The notes under the pieces were generated by a model. That model made no database searches and had not been told where the DNA came from. It saw nothing but the letters and a program-made list of their open reading frames with translations. The position numbers and the translations under genes are program-made. From NCBI GenBank assembly GCA_004561445.1, contig SFVX01000001.1:434001-498000 (forward strand): 64,000 nt of DNA, written 5' to 3'. The DNA comes from a bacterium. GTDB lineage: Bacteria > Patescibacteriota > Saccharimonadia > Saccharimonadales > Saccharimonadaceae. Positions 52,341 to 62,154 of the stretch are shown here, one piece after another (position 1 is the stretch's first letter; each line of letters begins with the position of its first letter).

Positions 52341-54341
52341 ATGGCTGCAACAGGTAAAGCCGGTGGGGCTGACGAAGAGTATAATGCGTCCGAAATTCAA
52401 GTTCTGGAAGGACTAGAACCAGTTCGCAAGCGTCCAGGTATGTATATTGGCTCGACTGGATATGCAGGCCTACATCACCTGATTAAGGAAATCGCTGATA
52501 ACTCGATTGATGAAGCGATTGCTGGCTATGCAACACGCGTGGATGTCACTTTGTTGGCAGATGGCGGTTGTAGAGTTGATGATAATGGTCGTGGTATTCC
52601 AGTAGACCTACATCCAAAAACAAAAATGTCTGCACTCGAAACAGTATTAACGGTGCTTCACGCCGGTGGTAAATTTGGTGGTGGCGGATATAAAGTATCC
52701 AGCGGTTTGCATGGTGTTGGTTCGTCAGTAGTGAACGCATTGTCTACGAAGATGATTGCTGAGGTTTACAAAGATGGCAAAACGCACCACATTGAATTTA
52801 ATACAGGTCGCACGGTAGTGCCATTTGCGGTAACGGGCAAATCTGAAAAACATGGTACGAGTATTACTTTCTATCCTGATCCGGAAATCTTTAAAGAAAC
52901 GACAACTTTTGATTATGACTGGGTGGTAAATTATTTGCGCCACCAAGCATACCTTACGAAGGGCATTTTGACGACGGTACGCGATGAGCGCACTGGTAAA
53001 AGTGACTCGTTCTACTTTGAGGGCGGTATTAAAAGCTATGTGCGCACACTCAATAATGGCAAAGAAGTACTGGCTGATGATATTTTCTATGCTGAAAAGG
53101 CAATTGAAGATAGTGTCGTAGAGCTCGCTGTACAATATAATGATTCTTACGCTGAAACCTTGCGCCCATTTGCAAACAACGTGTTAACGCCTGATGGTGG
53201 TACGCATGTGGTTGGTTTTCGTACGGCACTAAATCGCACAATAAATGACTATGCGCGCAAGAATAATCTTCTGAAAGAAAAAGAAGAAAATCTTACGGCT
53301 GATGACATTAAGGAAGGTCTCACGGCGGTAATTTTGGTAAAGTTGCCAGATCCGCAGTTTGAAGGCCAGACTAAGAATAAACTAGGCAATCCGGAAGTGC
53401 GTGGCTATGTCGACAAGGTAATGAATGAGTATTTCTCATATTATCTTGAAGAACATCCAGAAGTTGCGAAGAAAATTGTGAATAAAGCAACACTAGCGGC
53501 GCGCGCTCGTCGTGCGGCACGTGCAGCACGCGATAACGTAATTCGCAAAGGCGCATTTGAGGGGCTTAATTTGCCTTCGAAGTTGGCCGACTGTTCGTCA
53601 CGCGATCGTACGCAATGTGAGCTCTTTATTGTAGAGGGTAACTCGGCGGCGGGTTCGGCAAAGGAGGGGCGTGATTCGAAAATCCAGGCAATTTTGCCAC
53701 TACGTGGTAAAGTGCTTAACACCGAACGCGCGCGTCTTGATAAGATGTTTGCAAATGCGGAGCTAGTGTCTTTGATTAAGGCGCTGGGTGTCGGCATTGG
53801 CGATCAATTTGATATTAATGGTCTGCGTTATTACAAAATTGTATTCATGACGGATGCTGATGTGGATGGTGCACATATCTCGACTTTGCTTTTGACGTTC
53901 TTCTTCCGTTATATGCCAGAAGTGATTAAAGCGGGACACGTTTATCTAGCAAAACCACCACTCTTTGGCTTAATTAAGGGTACGGGAAGTAATCGTAAGA
54001 TTGAATATATTTATAATGAAGATGCGCTAGAATCGACTTTGACACAGCGCATTGCAGAGCGCAAGGCAGCGGGTGTGAAGATTGATGAAACGGCGGAGCG
54101 CTTTAAGCAGGCAGGATATACGGCCCAGCAACGCTTTAAGGGTCTTGGCGAAATGGACGCAACTCAACTTTGGGAAACGACTATGAATCCAGAAAACCGT
54201 ACTTTGATTCGCGTAAATATCGAAGATGCCGAAAAAGCTGATGCGATCTTTACGAAATTGATGGGTAGCGAAGCGGAACTTCGTAAAAACTTTATTCAGT
54301 CGCGTGCTTCGACGGTTGATTTGGATGATTTGGACTTCTAG
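52341..54341 (+). CDS. gyrB: DNA gyrase subunit B
   Basis: ATPase subunit of gyrase. The 666-residue protein has a GHKL ATP site (EIADNSIDEAIAGYA, DDNGRGIPVD, GGGGYKVSSGLHGVGSSVVNALS), a transducer domain, the TOPRIM domain (LFIVEGNSAAGSAKEGRD, VFMTDADVDGAHI) and the C-terminal QRFKGLGEMDATQLWETTMN signature. It is followed by gyrA after 11 nt. Confidence 0.97.
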   Translation: MAATGKAGGADEEYNASEIQVLEGLEPVRKRPGMYIGSTGYAGLHHLIKEIADNSIDEAIAGYATRVDVTLLADGGCRVDDNGRGIPVDLHPKTKMSALETVLTVLHAGGKFGGGGYKVSSGLHGVGSSVVNALSTKMIAEVYKDGKTHHIEFNTGRTVVPFAVTGKSEKHGTSITFYPDPEIFKETTTFDYDWVVNYLRHQAYLTKGILTTVRDERTGKSDSFYFEGGIKSYVRTLNNGKEVLADDIFYAEKAIEDSVVELAVQYNDSYAETLRPFANNVLTPDGGTHVVGFRTALNRTINDYARKNNLLKEKEENLTADDIKEGLTAVILVKLPDPQFEGQTKNKLGNPEVRGYVDKVMNEYFSYYLEEHPEVAKKIVNKATLAARARRAARAARDNVIRKGAFEGLNLPSKLADCSSRDRTQCELFIVEGNSAAGSAKEGRDSKIQAILPLRGKVLNTERARLDKMFANAELVSLIKALGVGIGDQFDINGLRYYKIVFMTDADVDGAHISTLLLTFFFRYMPEVIKAGHVYLAKPPLFGLIKGTGSNRKIEYIYNEDALESTLTQRIAERKAAGVKIDETAERFKQAGYTAQQRFKGLGEMDATQLWETTMNPENRTLIRVNIEDAEKADAIFTKLMGSEAELRKNFIQSRASTVDLDDLDF

Positions 54342-54352
54342 GAGGATAAAAT

Positions 54353-57040
54353 ATGGCAGATAAGAATAAAAAAGATCAGATTCCAGAAGATGACGCCCGC
54401 GACGAGAGCAAAGTTGGTGGCGTTTCCGACAAAAATGACGACAAGGGCATTGACGAGACTTTGGGCGAGTATGGTGCGGAAGTCGGCGAAGCGGAAATTA
54501 ACGAAAACGAAGAAATTGTTGAAGTGGATGGGCTAAAAGCCGTACGTGCAGAAGATGGCGTAGAAGAATTGACAGTTGAAGGTGTGATGGAGAATTCCTT
54601 CTTGCGCTATTCGATGTCGGTGCTGATTGACCGCGCTTTGCCGGATGTGCGTGATGGTTTGAAGCCAGTAAACCGCCGTATTCTCTATGCAATGGAGAAA
54701 AATGGTTGGAAAGCGCCACATGCAACTGTAAAATCCGCGCGTATTGTTGGCGAAGTGATGGGTAAATATCATCCGCACGGCGATTCGTCGATTTATGATG
54801 CAATGGTAAATTTGGCGCAATCTTGGAAGATGCGTTATACCTTGGTGGAAGGTCAGGGTAACTTTGGTTCGATGGATGGCGATGAGCCAGCTGCTTCGCG
54901 TTATACCGAGGCTCGTATGGACAAAGTTGGTAGCGAGCTTTTGTCGGATATCGATAAAAATACAGTAGATTTTCGTGATAACTTTGATGGTACCGAAAAA
55001 GAGCCAGTAGTTTTGCCGTCAGCACTTCCGAATATTCTTTTGAATGGTCAGATGGGCATTGCGGTGGGTATGGCAACGAACATTCCGCCACATAACTTGC
55101 GCGAAGTTGTCGATGCGACGGTTGCGCAGATTGATAATCCAGATATTACGCTGGACGAATTGATGCAATACGTAAAAGGTCCGGATTTTCCAACTGGAGC
55201 TGAGGTATATGGTGGCGAGCCAATGCGTCGTGCATACGAGACTGGACGCGGCTCGGTGACGATTCGCGCTGTGGCGAATATTGAAGAGCGTAAAAATGGT
55301 CGCTTTAACATTGTGATTACCGAAGTGCCATATGGCATGAGTAAAGAAGGTTTTGTTGACAAAGTGCGCGAGTTAGTGCTGGCGAAAAAACTTGATCACA
55401 TTGCTGATGCGCGTGATGAATCGGCGCGTGGGAAGATTCGCATTGTAGTAGAACTGAAGAAAGATGCTTTCCCGAAGAAGATTTTGAATCAGCTCTATAA
55501 AATGACGGGACTTCAGACGACTTTCCATTATAATGTTTTGGCGTTGGTGGATGGAATCCAGCCAAAAGTGATGGGGCTAAAAGAAATTCTTGCAGAATTT
55601 ATTAAACATCGCCAAAAAGTAATTCGTCGTCGTACGGAGTTTGACCTCAATAAGGCAAAAGAACGTGCGCATATCTTGGAAGGTTTGAAGATTGCGCTTG
55701 ATCATATCGATGAGGTGATTAAGACGATTCGCGAAAGTTACGACGATGCCGACAAACGCTTGATGGAGCGATTCGGGCTTTCGGAAGTGCAGGCTGCAGC
55801 GATTCTCGCAATGCAGCTTCGCCGCTTGCAAGGACTAGAACGCGATAAAATTGAGAATGAGCTCAAAGAATTACATGAGCTGATTAAGAAACTTGAAGCA
55901 ATTTTGGCTGACGAGAATGAAGTTTTGCGCGTAGTAAAAGAAGAGCTTATTGCGGCGCGCGATAAGTTTGGCGATGATAGGCGCAGCAAGATTATTAACC
56001 ACGAGCTAGGTAAATTCGTTGAGGAAGATTTGATTCCAGACGAAGAGAGCGTAGTGCTCTTGACGGCGCAAGGTTATGTTAAGCGCGTGCTTCAGAGTGA
56101 CTTCAAGAAGCAGAATCGTGGTGGCAAAGGTCGTCGTGGTATGACTACCAAGGAAGAGGACGTAATCGATACGATTATTACGGCAAACTCGCATGATTTC
56201 TTGCTATTCTTCACATCACAAGGTCGCGTGTTCCGCATTAAAGCTTACGAAATCCCGCAATCATCACTCATTGCGAAGGGTACGGCGGCAGTGAACTTGC
56301 TCAGTATGCATCCAGACGAAAAGATTACGGCGGTAATTAAGCAGGGTAGCGAAGCGGGTGAAAATGGCTTCTTGTTTATGGCAACCACCAAGGGCACAAT
56401 CAAGAAGACGGCTTTGAAAGATTATGAGAATATTCGTACGAATGGCCTCATTACGATTAAGCTTGATGACGGCGACGAGTTGCGTTGGGTGCGTGGTACG
56501 ACAGGTGAGAATGATATTATCATCTCGACTTCGGCGGGCCAGGCAGTGCGCTTTAATGAAAAAGAAGTGCGTCCAATGGGACGTGCGGCACGTGGCGTAC
56601 GTGGCGTCAGACTTCGTCCAAACGATACAGTCGTGGGCATGGATGTAGTAAGTGATCCGGATAACCAAAAGTTGATCGTGATGGCGACGAAGGGTTATGG
56701 CAAGATGACGGCTGCAACTAACTTCCCACCACACAAACGTGGCGGCGTGGGCGTTAAAGTGGCGGCAGTGACGGCCAAGACTGGCCCAATCGCAGCAGTA
56801 CATACGTTGGATCCAGCAGCGAAGGAAATTATCATGATGTCGACGAGTGGACAAGCAATTCGCGTGGCAGTAAAAGATATTCCAACCTTGGGTCGTGCAA
56901 CGCAGGGTGTACGCGTAATGAAGCTAAATGATGGCGATTTCGTAGCGTCAATCGGTATTATTCCAGAAGAAGAGGAAGAAACCGAAGAGGCGGCAGAAAA
57001 GCCAGCTAAAGCAACAAAGAGCGCCACTAAAAAGAAATAG
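54353..57040 (+). CDS. gyrA: DNA gyrase subunit A with acidic N-terminal extension
   Basis: Breakage-reunion subunit. The 895-residue protein has about 70 extra acidic residues before the normal start region (MENSFLRYSMSVLIDRALPD). The catalytic Tyr is in AASRYTEAR, the quinolone-region helix is KYHPHGDSSIYDAMV, and the C-terminal propeller carries the GyrA box QNRGGKGRRGM. It ends in a Lys/Ala-rich tail. It has an AGGAG site and a terminator follows. Confidence 0.97.
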   Translation: MADKNKKDQIPEDDARDESKVGGVSDKNDDKGIDETLGEYGAEVGEAEINENEEIVEVDGLKAVRAEDGVEELTVEGVMENSFLRYSMSVLIDRALPDVRDGLKPVNRRILYAMEKNGWKAPHATVKSARIVGEVMGKYHPHGDSSIYDAMVNLAQSWKMRYTLVEGQGNFGSMDGDEPAASRYTEARMDKVGSELLSDIDKNTVDFRDNFDGTEKEPVVLPSALPNILLNGQMGIAVGMATNIPPHNLREVVDATVAQIDNPDITLDELMQYVKGPDFPTGAEVYGGEPMRRAYETGRGSVTIRAVANIEERKNGRFNIVITEVPYGMSKEGFVDKVRELVLAKKLDHIADARDESARGKIRIVVELKKDAFPKKILNQLYKMTGLQTTFHYNVLALVDGIQPKVMGLKEILAEFIKHRQKVIRRRTEFDLNKAKERAHILEGLKIALDHIDEVIKTIRESYDDADKRLMERFGLSEVQAAAILAMQLRRLQGLERDKIENELKELHELIKKLEAILADENEVLRVVKEELIAARDKFGDDRRSKIINHELGKFVEEDLIPDEESVVLLTAQGYVKRVLQSDFKKQNRGGKGRRGMTTKEEDVIDTIITANSHDFLLFFTSQGRVFRIKAYEIPQSSLIAKGTAAVNLLSMHPDEKITAVIKQGSEAGENGFLFMATTKGTIKKTALKDYENIRTNGLITIKLDDGDELRWVRGTTGENDIIISTSAGQAVRFNEKEVRPMGRAARGVRGVRLRPNDTVVGMDVVSDPDNQKLIVMATKGYGKMTAATNFPPHKRGGVGVKVAAVTAKTGPIAAVHTLDPAAKEIIMMSTSGQAIRVAVKDIPTLGRATQGVRVMKLNDGDFVASIGIIPEEEEETEEAAEKPAKATKSATKKK

Positions 57041-57047
57041 CTAGCCT

Positions 57048-57082
57048 AAAAGATTCGGTCCAATGAGGCCGAATCTTTTTTG
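57048..57082 (+). terminator. Terminator of gyrBA
   Basis: AAAGATTCGG pairs with CCGAATCTTT, followed by a T run. Confidence 0.9.
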
Positions 57083-57097
57083 GTATATAATATGTAT

Positions 57098-57541
57098 ATG
57101 GATATGTTAGGAATTGGGGGACTAATCGCATTTGCCTTGGGATGGTTTATAGCGCAACTAGGAAAACTCGTAGGTGATACTATAAAGAAGAAGCGAGTGT
57201 TGACTTTTGGAGAATTTCTAGACGCAGCGACGCGAAGTGGCGGAATGCCGAGCGGACATACGGCGAGTTTCTTGGCGCTAACAACCTATCTTGGTATTAA
57301 TTATGGCTTTATGTCGGGAATCTTCGTGCTGGCGGCTTGTATGGCGACTATAGTAATATATGATGCGACAAACGTGCGTTATGCGGTGGGTGTACATGGA
57401 AAGCTACTAAATCAAATGGCAGAGGAGAGCAAACGTAAGGATCGCAAAGTGCGCGTAGTAGAGGGGCATACGATTCCGCAAGTGATTGTGGGTGGAATAA
57501 TTGGAATCTTGATTGGGATTGTAATGAGCATGATTATGTAG
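57098..57541 (+). CDS. Divergent PAP2 (DUF212) family membrane protein
   Basis: 147-residue protein related to acid phosphatase/vanadium haloperoxidases, with FGEFLDAATRSGGMPSGHTA carrying the phosphatase-like SGH, four hydrophobic helices and a late EGHTIPQVIVGG segment. It may act on lipid or polyprenyl phosphates. Several in-frame ATGs exist; 57098 is chosen because TATAAT (57086-57091) ends 6 nt before it (leaderless). Confidence 0.85.
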   Translation: MDMLGIGGLIAFALGWFIAQLGKLVGDTIKKKRVLTFGEFLDAATRSGGMPSGHTASFLALTTYLGINYGFMSGIFVLAACMATIVIYDATNVRYAVGVHGKLLNQMAEESKRKDRKVRVVEGHTIPQVIVGGIIGILIGIVMSMIM

Positions 57542-57652
57542 TTCTAAAGGCTCAGAACGGGTGTTTCTGGGCCTTTTTAGTGAAGAATTGGACTCCAAAA
57601 CGCTTGAAATGCAAAAAAGTCGACTTTTTTTAAAAAAAGTCCTAAAAAACCC

Positions 57653-57681
57653 TTGCAAAGTTTTTTGAAATTCGTTAATAT
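57653..57681 (+). promoter_or_regulatory. Promoter of 16S rRNA
   Basis: TTGCAA (57653-57658), a 17-nt spacer and TAATAT (57676-57681). The tRNA-Ile promoter has the same TTGCAA -35. Confidence 0.78.
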
Positions 57682-57740
57682 AGGAACAGTTCAAGCGAGG
57701 AAACACGAAAAAGTGGAACGAGCAAGAACTTTTAATGCTT

Positions 57741-57765
57741 TTTAACAATTTGATTGTGCAATTAA
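57741..57765 (+). other. 5' arm of the 16S processing stem
   Basis: This 25-nt segment pairs with 59448-59472 with two mismatches and so brackets the whole 16S. It is the expected RNase III substrate. Confidence 0.85.
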
Positions 57766-57838
57766 AGAAAGTTCTTTTATGAACTTTTATCATCGTCAGT
57801 TTATTTATTTTTAATTGAGTTTTCAAATTCAATATATT

Positions 57839-59316
<1,478 letters not shown>

Positions 59317-59447
59317 CTTGAGAAGGAATGAAGCGCAAGCGAGCAATTGCTTGTAGCTAGGTCGGTTGAAGTAATAGGTATTAAGCTTAATCTATTACAT
59401 GCTGCCTTTGGCAGATCAACATAAGCTTTCACAGACTTGTCGATGAA

Positions 59448-59472
59448 TTAATTGCACAATTAAGTTGTTAAA
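59448..59472 (+). other. 3' arm of the 16S processing stem
   Basis: Complement of 57741-57765 (23 of 25 paired). See the 5' arm. Confidence 0.85.
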
Positions 59473-59476
59473 ACTA

Positions 59477-59501
59477 AAATCGCCTACGGGCGATTTTTTA
59501 G
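59477..59501 (+). terminator. Terminator of the 16S unit
   Basis: AAATCGCC pairs with GGGCGATTT, followed by T6. It lies right after the processing stem. Confidence 0.9.
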
Positions 59502-59550
59502 TGGTTTTTGTTTCATTTTGGCTTAAGTTTTGCGGGTGTATAATAGAGGT

Positions 59551-59805
59551 ATGAAGAAGCAGAAAAAGAGCGCAGACGTGCGCGTGAAGGCGAATAAAGG
59601 TATCTTTATAGCTGTAGTGATTATCTTCGTTCTGGCGGCCTTGTGGGGGCTAATTAGGGCTGTTTTCTTGCATGGTGGTATGAATTCGGACTTTGATATG
59701 ATGCTGGATGGTAGAACGATAGATTGTCAGCCGGTGATGAGTGAGAGCGAAGCGAAGCTATGTAAATATGCCGAAGAGCGAGGCTATGAACATATAGTGT
59801 ATTAG
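59551..59805 (+). CDS. Small single-pass membrane protein
   Basis: Unrecognised 84-residue protein with a Lys/Arg-rich start, one membrane helix (GIFIAVVIIFVLAALWGLIRAVF) and a short extracytoplasmic part with two Cys. TATAAT (59539-59544) ends 6 nt before the ATG; AGAGGT between them could also serve as a ribosome site. A terminator follows at 59815. Confidence 0.68.
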   Translation: MKKQKKSADVRVKANKGIFIAVVIIFVLAALWGLIRAVFLHGGMNSDFDMMLDGRTIDCQPVMSESEAKLCKYAEERGYEHIVY

Positions 59806-59814
59806 CAAAGGCTA

Positions 59815-59848
59815 AAAAGGATCCTGCCGTGATGTGGCAGGATTTTTC
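59815..59848 (+). terminator. Terminator
   Basis: ATCCTGCC pairs with GGCAGGAT, followed by TTTTC. Confidence 0.85.
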
Positions 59849-59875
59849 GTTGTTTGCTATATGCGAGTGTGGGGT

Positions 59876-60050
59876 AACAAAAAACTCCAAGTCCCTATTG
59901 ATTGTAAGTCGTGACGATGAGAGTAATTTTTGCCACGCTTGGACTGGAGTTTTCTGTATTTTTTGTTGTTTTTTGTTTTGTGTGTGTTTTGAAAAATGTT
60001 TGTTTTTGATTGGTGCGGCTTTTGTATGAATGCGAATGGATACAAAAGCT
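59876..60050 (-). ncRNA. Candidate small RNA, family member 2
   Basis: The minus-strand promoter is TTGACA (60080-60085), 17-nt spacer, TATATT (60057-60062), giving a start at about 60050. The RNA opens with a perfect 10-bp hairpin, GCTTTTGTAT with ATACAAAAGC (60018-60049), then an A/C-rich unpaired stretch, and ends with an AAAACTCCA-type hairpin whose 3' arm GGACTTGGAG runs into T6. Its plan matches the RNA at 47063-47183. A TGTTAT-N6-ATAACA palindrome (60103-60120) lies upstream. No protein frame fits. Confidence 0.65.
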
Positions 60051-60259
60051 ATTTTTAATATAAGCTTTTTGGTTGGCGTTGTCAAGCGATTTTGAGCAAA
60101 ATTGTTATGCAAAAATAACAGGGGTAGATGGCAAAAAAGTTGTTGTAAAATTTACTTGTGATTAAAAATTGTGGGCAAAAAATATGTTCTAGTGTAGTAA
60201 CGGGACAGTCTAACACTAAATGTGGTTGTGATATGATAATAGAATAAAAGGAGACGAAA

Positions 60260-60703
60260 ATGCTAGAAATTGGAACTATGACGGAATATGATGCGGACGT
60301 GGCGGCAACGATGGGCGAATTGCTAATGGATCTAAGTGAGAACTATGACGGTGCGCCAATTTCGCGCGAGTGGATTGAGGACGTGATTGAATCGTCGTGG
60401 CATGACGTGTTGCTAGCGATTGATGAAGGCGAAGTAGTCGGTATGGCAACTGTATCGGTCGTGATGGGGCCTTTGATTGATCGAAACGAATATCTAGAAG
60501 ATTTTGTAGTGTCGGCGAAATGCCAAGGTAAAGGCGTTGGAAGCAAACTTTGGGAGGAAATCCTGGCCTGGGGACGCAGAAAAGGCTGCAAGAAGCTAGA
60601 ATTTACGTCATCTGGAAAAGGTAAGAAGCAGGGCGCAGTAGAATTTTATCAGTCGAAGGGTGCTGAAATTCGCGACACGAACGCTTTCTCGATAGAGCTA
60701 TAA
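60260..60703 (+). CDS. GNAT-family N-acetyltransferase
   Basis: 147 residues with the acetyl-CoA fold. The N-terminal part runs to DVLLAIDEGEVVGMATVSVV, then the EDFVVSAKCQGKGVGSKLWE pyrophosphate-binding loop (Q/RxxGxG/A) and a late AVEFYQSKGAEI. Substrate unknown. AAAGGAG precedes the ATG. The 450 nt upstream hold small RNA 2, its promoter and a TAGTGT/ACACTA inverted repeat (60191-60221). Confidence 0.92.
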   Translation: MLEIGTMTEYDADVAATMGELLMDLSENYDGAPISREWIEDVIESSWHDVLLAIDEGEVVGMATVSVVMGPLIDRNEYLEDFVVSAKCQGKGVGSKLWEEILAWGRRKGCKKLEFTSSGKGKKQGAVEFYQSKGAEIRDTNAFSIEL

Positions 60704-60733
60704 AAAATCCCGCCACTCTGGCGGGTTTTTAGT
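60704..60733. terminator. Bidirectional terminator
   Basis: AAAAATCCCGCC and GGCGGGTTTTT form a near-perfect stem between convergent genes. Confidence 0.9.
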
Positions 60734-60969
60734 TAGAATTTGCTTGGCATAATAATGTGGAAGATGAGGCGGAGCAAAGTAGTGTGGAGATTTGTCATGA
60801 AGAGAAGGCCAATGCCGATAGCAGCGAGGCCGAAAAGTTTGATTTTGCCGTAAGAGACCATGCCGCTTGCGAAGTTGTCGCCAATCCATTTATGAAAGAC
60901 AATAATAAGAGCGCCGGCTACGATAGCTGCAATGCCGGCAAGAAACCAGCCAATGTTGAATTCCCACAT
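60733..60969 (-). CDS. Small membrane protein
   Basis: Unrecognised 78-residue protein with two hydrophobic helices (about 5-24 and 46-70) separated by a polar loop. A TATAAT box is 9 nt before the ATG on the minus strand, with no ribosome site. Confidence 0.68.
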   Translation of the reverse strand: MWEFNIGWFLAGIAAIVAGALIIVFHKWIGDNFASGMVSYGKIKLFGLAAIGIGLLFMTNLHTTLLRLIFHIIMPSKF

Positions 60970-61008
60970 ATGTTATATATTATAACAAAAAAAATAGGGC
61001 ATAAGCGC

Positions 61009-61037
61009 TTGCAAATACGGAGTAAGTTTAGTAAAAT
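61009..61037 (+). promoter_or_regulatory. Promoter of tRNA-Ile
   Basis: TTGCAA (61009-61014), a 17-nt spacer and TAAAAT (61032-61037). Confidence 0.78.
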
Positions 61038-61049
61038 AACTAGTAGCTA

Positions 61050-61126
61050 GGGGATATAGCTCAGCTGGTTAGAGCGCGTCACTGATAATGACGAGGTCTG
61101 TGGTTCAAGTCCACATATCCCCACCA
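61050..61126 (+). tRNA. tRNA-Ile(GAT)
   Basis: Acceptor GGGGATA with TATCCCC, anticodon loop CTGATAA (GAT), T-loop TTCAAGT, encoded CCA. In many bacteria this tRNA sits with tRNA-Ala between 16S and 23S; here it is 1.7 kb past the 16S, under its own promoter. Confidence 0.95.
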
Positions 61127-61136
61127 TTTTTTATAT

Positions 61137-61173
61137 GGGGTGTCGCTAGGTCCCGATCTAGCGCACTCCACCA
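61137..61173 (+). ncRNA. tRNA-Ala-like minihelix with CCA end
   Basis: GGGGTG (61137-61142) pairs with CACTCC (61164-61169). The third pair is G-U, as in tRNA-Ala. Then CGCTAG pairs with CTAGCG, with an 8-nt loop GTCCCGAT, and ACCA closes the 3' end. It equals an acceptor plus T-arm with no D or anticodon arms. It starts 11 nt after tRNA-Ile and would share its transcript. It is either a shrunken tRNA-Ala or a functional minihelix. Confidence 0.6.
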
Positions 61174-61178
61174 ATAAA

Positions 61179-61205
61179 CTCCAAGTAGGGAGTTATTTTT
61201 TTGGT
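61179..61205 (+). terminator. Terminator of the tRNA-Ile transcript
   Basis: AACTCC pairs with GGAGTT, followed by ATTTTTTT. Confidence 0.85.
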
Positions 61206-61349
61206 TGGCATTTTGGCGGATTTTACGACATTAGAATTTTTGGGCATAGGTGAGTGATTTTTGCGTCGATTTTGATGTTTTTATGGAGTGATTTTTAGGA
61301 TTTAACAGGGGTGTTCGTATATTATATAATAAAAATAAAAATAATCATC

Positions 61350-61378
61350 TTGACAAAAGGTAAGCATTATGCTAATAT
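61350..61378 (+). promoter_or_regulatory. Promoter of the KGG-protein gene
   Basis: TTGACA (61350-61355), a 17-nt spacer and TAATAT (61373-61378). Confidence 0.88.
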
Positions 61379-61385
61379 AGGCATA

Positions 61386-61425
61386 AGCACCTGAGGAGGT
61401 GATAACTTTAAGGTTGTCACGGGGT
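61386..61425 (+). promoter_or_regulatory. Two-hairpin leader of the KGG-protein gene
   Basis: CACCT-GAGG-AGGTG hides a GAGGAGGTG sequence in one hairpin. GTGATAAC with GTTGTCAC forms a second, overlapping hairpin. The pair could switch. Confidence 0.5.
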
Positions 61426-61468
61426 GGAATTTATAAAGGTTATATGGTGGGCAGAAATGGAGCTAGAA

Positions 61469-61672
61469 ATGGCAGGAACAAAAGCTGGCGGTCAGAAAGC
61501 TGCTAACACGAATAAAGCAAAATATGGCAAAGACTTTTACGCTGAAATCGGTCGTAAAGGTGGTCGCAACGGTCACACTGGTGGCTTTGCGGCAAACCCA
61601 GAGCTAGCAAAGATTGCTGGTGCAAAAGGCGGTCGTATTTCGAAGCGCGGTAAAGCTAAGAAAAACGCCTAA
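61469..61672 (+). CDS. KGG-repeat (Con-10/GsiB-like) small protein
   Basis: 67-residue hydrophilic Gly/Lys-rich protein with repeats AGTKAGGQKAA, EIGRKGGRNG and AGAKGGRIS, typical of stress-associated KGG proteins. The start at 61469 is chosen for GGAG 6 nt upstream; an upstream in-frame ATG at 61424 would add an unrelated hydrophobic stretch. The promoter is strong and the leader structured. A terminator follows (61688-61720), shared with the convergent gene. Confidence 0.85.
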   Translation: MAGTKAGGQKAANTNKAKYGKDFYAEIGRKGGRNGHTGGFAANPELAKIAGAKGGRISKRGKAKKNA

Positions 61673-61687
61673 AAATTAAAATTATTG

Positions 61688-61720
61688 AAAAACTCCCCTG
61701 AATGCGGGGGAGTTTTTTAT
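61688..61720. terminator. Bidirectional terminator
   Basis: AAAAACTCCCC and GGGGGAGTTTTTT form a stem with runs on both strands. Confidence 0.9.
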
Positions 61721-62154
61721 TTGGCTTGATATTTGCCTCGCCAAGATGCGCCGCAAAGGGGGCAGTGATAAGTTTGATGTTCGTCTTCGTAGCCGTTGAG
61801 GCTGCAATTGGGACAGAGTGAGTTGTAATGCAAGAGGTCGCGGTAGCTATCGAGGCGACTTTCGGCATAGCTCTCGTCGAAAGTTAGATGATATTTTGCG
61901 CAAAGTTCTTTAGCTTTAGCCCAGGCTGCGGATTCGATCTGGAGAAGCTCGACGTCTTGATTGTAGTCGTTTTGCCCGATAAGATAATGGCCGAGCTCAT
62001 GCAGGAGCAGTAGATAATCGTCGGCGTCGACGTATTGAATAGTAGTGGGTGGATGAAAAAGATAGCGGTCGCCGGATATGAAGGTGAGATCGGGATAATC
62101 TTGGCGCAGGCGCGCGAGGAGATTATTTTGCGCGTTTTTCTTGCTCTTTGGCAT
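61717..62154 (-). CDS. ImmA/IrrE-like (M78) metallopeptidase with zinc ribbon
   Basis: 145 residues. HELGHYLIG is an HExxH zinc site in the helical ImmA/IrrE setting (DYLLLLHELGHYL, then QIESAAWAKAKEL). The C-terminus has CPNC and CPLC pairs of a zinc ribbon. Such enzymes cleave repressors or act in toxin-antitoxin systems; no partner regulator lies beside it. The start at 62154 overlaps the end of the ROK gene by 32 nt, so the two are coupled. Confidence 0.82.
   Translation of the reverse strand: MPKSKKNAQNNLLARLRQDYPDLTFISGDRYLFHPPTTIQYVDADDYLLLLHELGHYLIGQNDYNQDVELLQIESAAWAKAKELCAKYHLTFDESYAESRLDSYRDLLHYNSLCPNCSLNGYEDEHQTYHCPLCGASWRGKYQAK

Noticed and set aside
61137..61173. The CCA hairpin as the tRNA-Ile terminator
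   Set aside because: It has no T run and a better terminator with T7 follows at 61179. Its 3' end is ACCA.
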